From positions 1 through 5,295 of the forward strand of contig CAKSGI010000141.1 of assembly GCA_934454005.1 (NCBI GenBank): a DNA stretch of 5,295 nucleotides, given 5' to 3'. Under the pieces are notes generated by a model that made no database searches, was not told the origin of the DNA, and saw only the letters and a list, made by a program, of their open reading frames with translations. Each line of letters begins with the position of its first letter. Within the stretch, counting starts at the first letter, position 1. The stretch is from an uncultured Eubacteriales bacterium. Lineage in GTDB: Bacteria > Bacillota_A > Clostridia > Oscillospirales > Acutalibacteraceae. This document shows positions 1 through 5,295 of this stretch, piece by piece. Both the position numbers and the translations under genes were made by a program.

Positions 1-582
1 ATTACCAATAATATCGCACGGCAGTTTCCGTCTTAAATCCTCAATATACGCATCACAAACGAGTTTTAAATCATCCAGTCCTCGTTCATAGCTTTTCTGA
101 TTTTCAATCATGGCATTGTATACATCAACATATTTTTTCTGTATTTCAATATCCGGTAACGGAATAATGATGTCACTCATATCATTAAAATTGAATTCCG
201 GTCGCTGGCTTCCAAAATTTCTAAAAGTCACTTCTCTGCAAAATTCTGATCGCCTAAAATAAATATATAACCACATTGGATCAATGATTTTCTTTCCCTC
301 ATCCGTCAGATAAAAAACCATATATAAATGAGATACTATACATAATCCCTCAGTACGGTAGGCAATTGAACCTAATTCCAATCGAGTTGGGTTGTACACA
401 AAAGCTCCATTTTCGACAATTTTATAAGGTTTTAAATCTACTCCATCTGTATTCCCTTTAGGAGTTGCAAAAACACCTTGACTATTTACACCAACTATCA
501 AATCACCCCCATACTTTAAGTCTTTGTTGTTTATCGTGGAGCGTTCAATGTAATCTCCCAATCTAATATTAATCAATCCCAT
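1..582 (-). CDS. hsdS: Type I restriction-modification specificity subunit HsdS, 5' part (runs off the left edge)
   Basis: Partial gene: 194 codons are open from the ATG at 582 to the window edge, with no stop. HsdS is the DNA-recognition subunit of type I systems; it assembles with two HsdM, and with HsdR when restriction is present, and each of its two target-recognition domains (TRDs) reads one half of a split site. Residues 1-140 look like TRD1, opening with MGLINIRLGDYIE and ending in the family-typical stretch QRPEFNFNDMSDIIIPLP (129-146). Residues 147-186 are a charged helix of the conserved spacer that sets the distance between half-sites. LPCDIIGN (187-194) looks like the start of the second repeat, so TRD2 is missing only because of the window edge. 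The start is set by AGGGGG at 595-590, 7 nt upstream. The ATG lies inside the end of hsdM (14-nt overlap), indicating translational coupling. The target sequence cannot be predicted. Subunit identity is firm by family resemblance. Confidence 0.9.
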   Translation of the reverse strand, partial: MGLINIRLGDYIERSTINNKDLKYGGDLIVGVNSQGVFATPKGNTDGVDLKPYKIVENGAFVYNPTRLELGSIAYRTEGLCIVSHLYMVFYLTDEGKKIIDPMWLYIYFRRSEFCREVTFRNFGSQRPEFNFNDMSDIIIPLPDIEIQKKYVDVYNAMIENQKSYERGLDDLKLVCDAYIEDLRRKLPCDIIGN

Positions 583-2206
583 AACCAATCCCCCTAAATG
601 CCGCTTCCAGCATCTGCTGGGATTTCTTTTCCTGCTTTAATATATCTTTCATCTCAGATTGAATACGAACCATTTCCTTTTCATAATCAATATCTAAATC
701 ATGGTCAATAAACTCAATATATTTGCTTGGTGTAAGTGCCCAACCTTTACTTTCAATTTCATTAATGCACACACTACGATAAAGTTCTGGCATCTCATAG
801 GCTGCTCCATCAGTTCCCTCACATTGCCATGTGTGATAAATATCTGCTGCCTTCTCAATTTGTTCTGTATCCAACCGAACTTTCTTTTTGCTCTCACCCT
901 TAACAGCATTTTCTGTCCATTGGCGTAAATCCATAAAGAGTATCTCATGCTCGCGGTTTCGGAGATTTCTTCCATGATATTTTCCGCCTTTTTTATTCTG
1001 ATTCAGTATCCAAAGAGTAACACTGATATCTGTTGTAATAAACAATTCTCTTGGTAGAACAACGATAGCCTCAATTTTATCATTCTGAATCAGTTCCTTA
1101 CGTATTTCCAATGTATCACTATCATTCAACGCACCATTCGCAAGAAGGAATCCTGCTACTCCATCAGCTTTCTTCAAATGTGAAAGTATATGCAAAATCC
1201 ATGCATAATTTGCGTTGCTTTCAGGTGGCGTTTGATAGTCAGACCAACGACCGTCATTTTTCAAATTGTCATTATACCAACCTTTAAGATTGAAAGGTGG
1301 GTTTGCCATAATATAGTTAAAATACAATCCCTTGTGCAAGTCATGGGTAAATGATGAATCTGCTTCATCTCCAAGATTATGGCTAATCCCACGCAATGCT
1401 AAATTCATTTTTGCAAGGCGATATGTAGCCGGTTCTTTTTCCTGACCATATACATTGATACCATTTAGATTTCCCTGCTTTGATTTTACCAATTCGGCAC
1501 TCTGAATAAACATTCCACCCGAACCACAGCAAGGATCATATAAAGTCCCATCGTATGGCTCAATCATCGTTGCGATAAGCTGGACTACATCATGAGGTGT
1601 ATAGAACTCTCCCTCCTCTTTTGTAGCATTTACCGCAAACTCTTTAAGGAAATATTCATATACACGACCAATAAGATCCTTTTCCTCTCCAAATGCCTTA
1701 TGGCTGATTTTATTCACCTCATCAACGATTTTCTTTATATCATTCGCCGCCAGATTACGTGCTGTAAATGTACCTTTTACAAAACATCCTTTTAATTGGG
1801 GATCTTCTTCCTCCAGTCTTTGTAATGCTGTATCAAGCGCAACATTTAACTTTGGGGCAGGAGTATTGATAATCGTTGACCATCTGGCTTCTGGAGGCAA
1901 ATTGTATGTGCCGTCTGCAAATGTAGCATCATCAAAGAATGCTGCTCTAATATTTTCATCTTCTGGATCTAATCCCTGTTCTTTAAGTGTCTGCTTTAAT
2001 TTTTCGACTCCATCTTCATACTTTTCTCCAATAAATCTAAGAAATACAAGAGTCAACATCATATCTCTTTTTTCAAAAAAAGATCCCGAATTACGCGCCG
2101 CACGTAAGTAATCTCTGCAGTTAAATAAGATACTATCTATATTCAATGTTTTTTCAACGTTTTTCTTCGCAATGTAACTTTTCCTATATTCTTTCGTAGC
2201 AATCAT
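569..2206 (-). CDS. hsdM: Type I restriction-modification DNA methyltransferase subunit HsdM (adenine-N6)
   Basis: This 545-residue protein, a normal HsdM length, transfers a methyl group from S-adenosylmethionine to adenine at the site chosen by HsdS. Residues about 20-165 form the HsdM N-terminal helical domain (DSILFNCRDYLRAARNSGSF, then MMLTLVFLRFIGEKYED). The catalytic N6-MTase domain follows. GEFYTPHDVVQLI (199-211) is the usual segment before motif I, DPCCGSGGMF (224-233) is the SAM-binding motif I, and NPPF (302-305) is catalytic motif IV. LTPSKYIEF (491-499) is the C-terminal signature, followed by a charged helix that should pack on HsdS. All catalytic elements are intact. It has its own promoter and overlaps hsdS by 14 nt. 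The start is uncertain: an in-frame TAA stands 18 nt upstream of the ATG at 2206, and that ATG has no well-placed Shine-Dalgarno. A better-spaced AGGA lies inside, before an ATT codon at residue 12. Composition is richer in GC than the ATPase gene to its right. Confidence 0.96.
   Translation of the reverse strand: MIATKEYRKSYIAKKNVEKTLNIDSILFNCRDYLRAARNSGSFFEKRDMMLTLVFLRFIGEKYEDGVEKLKQTLKEQGLDPEDENIRAAFFDDATFADGTYNLPPEARWSTIINTPAPKLNVALDTALQRLEEEDPQLKGCFVKGTFTARNLAANDIKKIVDEVNKISHKAFGEEKDLIGRVYEYFLKEFAVNATKEEGEFYTPHDVVQLIATMIEPYDGTLYDPCCGSGGMFIQSAELVKSKQGNLNGINVYGQEKEPATYRLAKMNLALRGISHNLGDEADSSFTHDLHKGLYFNYIMANPPFNLKGWYNDNLKNDGRWSDYQTPPESNANYAWILHILSHLKKADGVAGFLLANGALNDSDTLEIRKELIQNDKIEAIVVLPRELFITTDISVTLWILNQNKKGGKYHGRNLRNREHEILFMDLRQWTENAVKGESKKKVRLDTEQIEKAADIYHTWQCEGTDGAAYEMPELYRSVCINEIESKGWALTPSKYIEFIDHDLDIDYEKEMVRIQSEMKDILKQEKKSQQMLEAAFRGIGYGID
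590..595 (-). promoter_or_regulatory. Ribosome-binding site of hsdS inside the hsdM 3' end
   Basis: AGGGGG lies 7 nt upstream of the hsdS ATG at 582, within the last codons of hsdM. It fixes the hsdS start and supports coupled translation of the two subunits across their 14-nt overlap. Confidence 0.75.
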
Positions 2207-2255
2207 ATACTTACGATACGTTTATCCTATTTTCCACGATGTTTTTTATTCTTTT

Positions 2256-2284
2256 ATTATATCATCGAATTTGATATATTCCAA
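2256..2284 (-). promoter_or_regulatory. Sigma-A-type promoter of hsdM-hsdS
   Basis: The -35 box is TTGGAA (2284-2279; 4 of 6 match TTGACA). After a 17-bp spacer comes a perfect TATAAT -10 box (2261-2256), preceded by TG at 2264-2263 as an extended -10. Transcription should start near 2249, giving a leader of about 43 nt. The promoter lies just past the terminator of the upstream operon, so hsdM-hsdS is probably expressed independently of it. The prediction rests on box match and spacing only. Confidence 0.72.
2258..2278. repeat. Inverted repeat over the hsdM -10/spacer (possible operator)
   Basis: TATATCA (2258-2264) and TGATATA (2272-2278) are perfect 7-bp inverted arms around a 7-nt spacer. 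The left arm covers part of the -10 box and its TG extension, and the right arm sits in the promoter spacer. A dimeric repressor bound here would block RNA polymerase. No candidate regulator gene is in the window. AT-rich dyads of this size can arise by chance, so an operator role is only inferred. Confidence 0.35.
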
Positions 2285-2343
2285 ACCAAATTTAAGCATT
2301 TCAGTCTACTATAATTTCAACTTTACTTAGATTGGAGAGGCAT

Positions 2344-2402
2344 GTTATCAAATAGAAAAAGTGCCAACAATCAAGCTTGTTGGCACTTTCCTACTTGATA
2401 AC
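2344..2402. repeat. Nested inverted repeat enclosing the terminator
   Basis: Outside the 13-bp terminator stem there is a second, perfect 8-bp inverted pair: GTTATCAA (2344-2351) and TTGATAAC (2395-2402). Unpaired bases of 6 nt (2352-2357) and 5 nt (2390-2394) separate it from the inner stem. The total span is 59 bp. A terminator does not need these outer arms, because the downstream one lies beyond the T-tract. The element could be a small dispersed palindromic repeat, a boundary or recombination site, or chance. Confidence 0.7.
2354..2393 (-). terminator. Intrinsic terminator of the methyltransferase-ATPase operon
   Basis: A perfect 13-bp stem (arms 2377-2389 and 2358-2370) encloses a 6-nt loop (2371-2376). 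Its GC-rich core is GTGCC/GGCAC. Read on the minus strand, the stem runs straight into TTTTTCTATTT, the T-tract expected for factor-independent termination. On the plus strand only TTTCCTAC follows, so the element is oriented to stop minus-strand transcription. It lies about 130 nt past the ATPase stop codon and before the hsdM promoter. Confidence 0.8.
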
Positions 2403-2521
2403 TGCACTCAACCCATTTCCTGGTTCGAGAGCTTTAACTAGCTGTTTCTATATGCACATTTACATTTGTTATTCTTTAAATTTTTAATATAGTTCTCCTA
2501 AAAATACGGGACTATTTATTG

Positions 2522-4357
2522 TTAAGAATATCTATTTGCTAAAGTTATTGGCCACGTCATACCAAATGCCTTTTTGACATTCTCTATAAAGTGCAATAGT
2601 TCTTCTACTGTTCTATAATCGGAATAATAATACGTGACAATGTCCGAGGATTGAATAAATTTCCAAACTTCTGTTGTAGACACTTCTTTGAATATATTCT
2701 TCAAATTATCATTATTGTAATTACTTGGCAAATGAGAGAATAAATTTTTAATTTTATCTGTTGTATATAAGGCCGTTTCTTCCTTCATGTCCATTGATCT
2801 CCAAAAATCAATATTATCAAGAGGCGCATTTGTTATTCCATATATAATTCTATACAAAAATGATTCCGGTGCAAAGTAATCTGGGAAGAAACATATATTT
2901 TGAGAATGGCTCCGATCATTAAGATGCAATTTTTTTGAATCATATTTTTCATTCAAAAAATTTCTTATTTTAGGTTTTTGAGAAGGCTCTTTATATCTTG
3001 CATCCCCATCCAAAACAAAAATGACTCTCTTGAAATACGAATCTACGTCACATATTTTTATTAATTCTTCACAGCCTAACATAGTTGGTATTTGATTAAC
3101 TTTTTCCTCAAAATCTGACATGTTTTTTAACGATCGAATTCTATCGTTAATAGTGGCATAATCTTTTACATCTGAACTATGTCTCAAATAAGGGTTTTCT
3201 ACATTCTCACTCACAGTATTTAAAATATTTCTAAATGCTTTGAACAATAACCTAAATAACTCTTTTCCAATGGAATCTTCAAAATACATTCTTACCTTAG
3301 GATTCGCAAAGCTTAAACTACCGAACATATCTGCTTCTAATAATTCATATGATTTTATTTTTGACACATATGGAGCCATTGAATTTTTTATATAAACTAT
3401 TTTGTAATCTTCATTGTTTTTATTTTCTTTTTTCATTGTTTCTTTTAATACCGATAGGGAATGTGTACTTACCACAAATTGGATTGATAATTCATCCGAT
3501 AACTTATCGAACAAATCTAGTAATCTAATCTGAGTATCTGGATGCAACGAAACATCTATTTCATCTATACACAATAAAGCCCCATCATACCCATCTTGCA
3601 TTGATAATACATAAATATCTACCAATGCACTTATAATATTTCCTATATTATCCTGTCCAATTGACTGCGACAATGTTGGTGTATTTAATAAATCCATATG
3701 TAATGATGCTCTAGAGCATGCATTTTTCTCTACCACAGTAAGTGATGCATTGTTTACTATAGAATTGGGTATAATATAGTTATACCATTCTTTATATTTT
3801 TCATCCGCTCTTGTCTTATAAAACGTGTTATTTTTATTTATTTTTGATATTTTTACAGTATCCTTTCGTTCCCCCAAAGGATATAATCTAGATAAGCTCA
3901 AATAAATCGTAGGTATTTTTACTCTTCCATCTGCTCCCACTCCATAATTATGTTTAGCTTGATCTGCTGCAACCTTGTTAGTACAATTTTCTAACCTAAT
4001 ATTCGAAGTTCTTGGTATAATTCTTATACCTCTTCCAGCTTTTGTATCATTCTTGAATGCAAGTCTTTTTGTAAGTGCATCATCTCCTTTGCAATCTATA
4101 TAAGTTAAATATAGTTTATAATCTTCATATGATTCATCTGGATCGATATTAAAAAAATCTGTAAACTCAGGTTGAAAATTGCTTCCCAACATCGACTTAG
4201 AGCCCACGCCTGACCCCGATGCTATTAGTGATAAAATATTTGATTTACCCACACCATTTTGACCGCTGATAACTGTTATTTTTTTTCCTAAGTCAAAAGA
4301 AGCGTCTCTAAAATTTCTAAAGTTTTCTATAAAAAAATGATATGGTCTTATTCTCAT
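2522..4357 (-). CDS. ATP-dependent OLD-like nuclease candidate (AAA15/ABC-type ATPase with putative C-terminal TOPRIM domain)
   Basis: A 611-residue, presumably cytoplasmic protein with no signal peptide or membrane segment. The N-terminal SMC/ABC-like ATPase is clear: FFIENFRNFRDASFDLG at 8-24, Walker A GQNGVGKS at 32-39, a degenerate ABC signature around SQSIGQDN (230-237), Walker B LLCIDE at 261-266 followed by IDVSLHP, and a switch histidine in VVSTHS (H299). The C-terminal half fits a TOPRIM nuclease fold as found in OLD-family proteins. VRMYFEDS (355-362) would supply the metal-binding glutamate E360, and VIFVLDGDAR (445-454) carries the DxD pair D450/D452. FFPDYFAPESFL (490-501) resembles the segment that follows DxD in OLD/AAA15 proteins. 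The gene begins 15 nt after the methyltransferase, with AAGGGAG overlapping that gene's stop, so the two are co-transcribed. It likely acts as the DNA- or RNA-directed effector of a modification-linked defence pair. The ATPase call is firm and the TOPRIM call moderate. It could instead be an ATPase with a degenerate, non-nuclease C-terminus. It is notably AT-rich. Confidence 0.85.
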   Translation of the reverse strand: MRIRPYHFFIENFRNFRDASFDLGKKITVISGQNGVGKSNILSLIASGSGVGSKSMLGSNFQPEFTDFFNIDPDESYEDYKLYLTYIDCKGDDALTKRLAFKNDTKAGRGIRIIPRTSNIRLENCTNKVAADQAKHNYGVGADGRVKIPTIYLSLSRLYPLGERKDTVKISKINKNNTFYKTRADEKYKEWYNYIIPNSIVNNASLTVVEKNACSRASLHMDLLNTPTLSQSIGQDNIGNIISALVDIYVLSMQDGYDGALLCIDEIDVSLHPDTQIRLLDLFDKLSDELSIQFVVSTHSLSVLKETMKKENKNNEDYKIVYIKNSMAPYVSKIKSYELLEADMFGSLSFANPKVRMYFEDSIGKELFRLLFKAFRNILNTVSENVENPYLRHSSDVKDYATINDRIRSLKNMSDFEEKVNQIPTMLGCEELIKICDVDSYFKRVIFVLDGDARYKEPSQKPKIRNFLNEKYDSKKLHLNDRSHSQNICFFPDYFAPESFLYRIIYGITNAPLDNIDFWRSMDMKEETALYTTDKIKNLFSHLPSNYNNDNLKNIFKEVSTTEVWKFIQSSDIVTYYYSDYRTVEELLHFIENVKKAFGMTWPITLANRYS

Positions 4358-4367
4358 GTACTTTAAT

Positions 4368-4374
4368 CTCCCTT
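4368..4374 (-). promoter_or_regulatory. Ribosome-binding site of the ATPase gene, overlapping the methyltransferase stop
   Basis: AAGGGAG stands 10 nt before the ATG at 4357, and its first two bases belong to the TAA stop of the methyltransferase gene (4375-4373). This decides the ATPase start and suggests that ribosomes ending the first gene re-initiate on the second. Confidence 0.75.
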
Positions 4375-5242
4375 ATCGTAAATTCACACAAATTCCACTC
4401 CGTTGCATTTGGTCATCTGTTGGTATCATATCCTGACGTCTAAATATTATAATCTCACTTGCCTTCCTCTTCACAGCCGCACTATAGTTCAAATCAAATC
4501 TTTTCAGAATATGATTTTGATAAATATCTGCAATTTCCTGAACATCATCATATGTAATAACCCAATCACAATTAACTTGATTTGCTATCATTTTTTGGAT
4601 TCTTACATGATCATCATATGAGAAGAAATTCAAATATAATTGTTTCCCCTTACCAAAATATGGGGGATCAAAGTATACAAATGCATTCTGCTGATATCTA
4701 GGCAAATAATTTTGAATAAAAGAATTAACATCCTTATTGTATAAATGGATGTTTTTTTTTCTCCTCGCAATTTTGATGATACGTTCAATTAAGGATTCCC
4801 TGTTAAATCTGGCATCCATTCTCCAATTACCGTTTTGTTCTGCACCTCCAATTACTCCACCTTTTATTATTCCCGATCTATTCGTCCTATTCAAATAAAA
4901 AGTTGCGAATCCAAGTTCATAACTGTATCTATTGCAATTATCTATTATCTGTCGTTGCCTATTCCATTCATCAATAGTCAACCCTATATTTCGTATATCA
5001 TTTATAAATCTATCTGTATCTGAAAGAATTGCTCTCCAAAATGAATAAATTCCTTTATCAAAGTCATTGATAACTATATCACCCACTATTTCCTTTTCCA
5101 ATAATTCCAGCGCGATTCCTGCCCCCCCAGCAAAAGGTTCTATATAGGTTCCACCCAAATGTCCTGTTTGCCTAATCAATAATTCCATAAATGGCTCTAA
5201 TTTTCCCTTTCCTCCCGGATATCTCAATGGAGAATAAATCAT
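4373..5242 (-). CDS. D12-class DNA adenine-N6 methyltransferase (Dam/DpnM-like)
   Basis: This 289-residue enzyme, the usual size for the Dam/D12 family, methylates the N6 of adenine in a short DNA site using S-adenosylmethionine. Motifs appear in the alpha-group order. SPLRYPGGKGKL (4-15) is motif X, and TYIEPFAGGAGIALELL (32-48) is the SAM-binding motif I. IVINDFDKGIYSFW (56-69) follows it. FYLNRTNRSGI (115-125) is the conserved loop of this family, and VYFDPPYF (189-196) contains the catalytic DPPY. The target domain lies between motif I and DPPY; the target could be GATC, as in Dam and DpnM, but the sequence does not prove it. The start is well supported: AAAGGAG lies 7 nt before the ATG. 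It is the first visible gene of a two-gene operon with the OLD-like ATPase, so its likely role is to mark self DNA against that partner. An orphan or prophage methylase is the alternative. No catalytic residue is missing. Confidence 0.95.
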   Translation of the reverse strand: MIYSPLRYPGGKGKLEPFMELLIRQTGHLGGTYIEPFAGGAGIALELLEKEIVGDIVINDFDKGIYSFWRAILSDTDRFINDIRNIGLTIDEWNRQRQIIDNCNRYSYELGFATFYLNRTNRSGIIKGGVIGGAEQNGNWRMDARFNRESLIERIIKIARRKKNIHLYNKDVNSFIQNYLPRYQQNAFVYFDPPYFGKGKQLYLNFFSYDDHVRIQKMIANQVNCDWVITYDDVQEIADIYQNHILKRFDLNYSAAVKRKASEIIIFRRQDMIPTDDQMQRSGICVNLR

Positions 5243-5249
5243 ACTAAGT

Positions 5250-5256
5250 CTCCTTT
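5250..5256 (-). promoter_or_regulatory. Strong ribosome-binding site of the D12 methyltransferase
   Basis: AAAGGAG is followed by 7 nt and then the ATG at 5242, a near-ideal Firmicute Shine-Dalgarno. It makes the start of this gene secure and suggests efficient translation of the modification enzyme compared with hsdM, whose first ATG lacks such a site. Confidence 0.85.
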
Positions 5257-5280
5257 CCGTTCAATTTTTAACTTATCTAA

Positions 5281-5286
5281 ATCATA
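5281..5286 (-). promoter_or_regulatory. Possible -10 box for the methyltransferase-ATPase operon
   Basis: TATGAT (5 of 6 match to TATAAT) lies 38 nt upstream of the methyltransferase ATG and would give a leader of about 30 nt. The matching -35 box would fall beyond the window edge, so this is only a half-promoter in AT-rich sequence. Another gene further upstream may instead lead the operon. Confidence 0.3.
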
Positions 5287-5295
5287 TTAATTTTA

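Larger units (their letters stand above)
2207..2521. other. 315-bp gene-free gap between the two operons
   Basis: I see no protein-coding gene here. From right to left, which is the direction of transcription, it holds an AT-rich stretch of about 120 bp after the ATPase stop (2403-2521) with no clear structure. It then holds a nested inverted repeat that includes an intrinsic terminator (2344-2402), and a sigma-A-type promoter with an overlapping dyad (2256-2284). A 43-nt leader runs to the first hsdM ATG. A plus-strand 18-codon reading frame starting at 2342 is only the terminator read as codons. Confidence 0.7.

Noticed and set aside
2342..2398. Plus-strand 18-codon reading frame (begins MLSNRKSANN) with GGAGAGG just upstream
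   Set aside because: The GGAGAGG is only 1-3 nt from the ATG, too close for a normal start. The frame consists almost wholly of the terminator's inverted repeat, so it is most simply the palindrome read as codons.
2403..2521. Weak AGCT...AGCT hairpin near 2430-2442 as a second terminator or small RNA
   Set aside because: Only four paired bases and no T-tract, in a stretch with no promoter that I can support.
2522..4357. Reading the ATPase as an ABC transporter component or a RecF/SMC repair protein
   Set aside because: There is no transporter partner or membrane gene, no long coiled coil, and the C-terminal half with LDGD and FFPDYFAPESFL points to the OLD/AAA15 group instead.
5055..5074. 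TTATCAA-N5-TTGATAAC inverted repeat inside the methyltransferase gene, with the same 7-base arms as the outer pair around the terminator
   Set aside because: It encodes VINDFDKG, a conserved stretch just after motif I, so coding constraint explains it. A shared 7-mer in AT-rich DNA is weak evidence for a common binding site.
569..5242. Assigning GATC as the target of the D12 methyltransferase because GATC is frequent in the window
   Set aside because: GATC is common in this kind of sequence and its presence does not distinguish methylated from unmethylated sites. The target domain cannot be read by eye.

Overview
The window reads entirely on the minus strand and holds two adjacent DNA-modification loci, most likely part of a defence island in a low-GC Firmicute. 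A gut Lachnospiraceae-type clostridium is my best guess, from the protein style, the AT-rich sequence and the strong AAAGGAG / AAGGGAG / AGGGGG ribosome-binding sites. The taxonomy is an inference, since no rRNA or other marker gene is present.

Right half, transcribed first (5242 down to 2522): a two-gene operon. It starts with a D12-class (Dam/DpnM-like) DNA adenine-N6 methyltransferase. After a 15-nt gap comes a 611-residue ATPase with an ABC/AAA15-type nucleotide-binding head, and its C-terminal half looks like the TOPRIM nuclease domain of OLD-family proteins. I do not recognise this pair as a named system. It resembles a modification gene followed by an ATP-dependent nuclease in the slot where a DpnII-type cassette carries its restriction enzyme. 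This is the most interesting content of the window.

Middle (2521 down to 2207): a 315-bp gene-free gap. It holds a strong hairpin followed by a T-tract, oriented to terminate the methyltransferase-ATPase transcript. The hairpin is nested inside a second, outer pair of 8-bp inverted arms. Next comes a good sigma-A promoter for the following operon (TTGGAA, 17 bp, TATAAT with an extended -10 TG), and a 7-bp-arm dyad overlaps its -10.

Left half (2206 down to 1): hsdM, a complete type I restriction-modification methyltransferase subunit. It overlaps by 14 nt the start of hsdS, the specificity subunit, which is cut by the window edge after 194 codons at about the end of its first half. No hsdR is visible; it must lie outside the window if the system is a complete restriction system. 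The two loci are separate transcription units with visibly different base composition, so they probably arrived independently and were stacked together.
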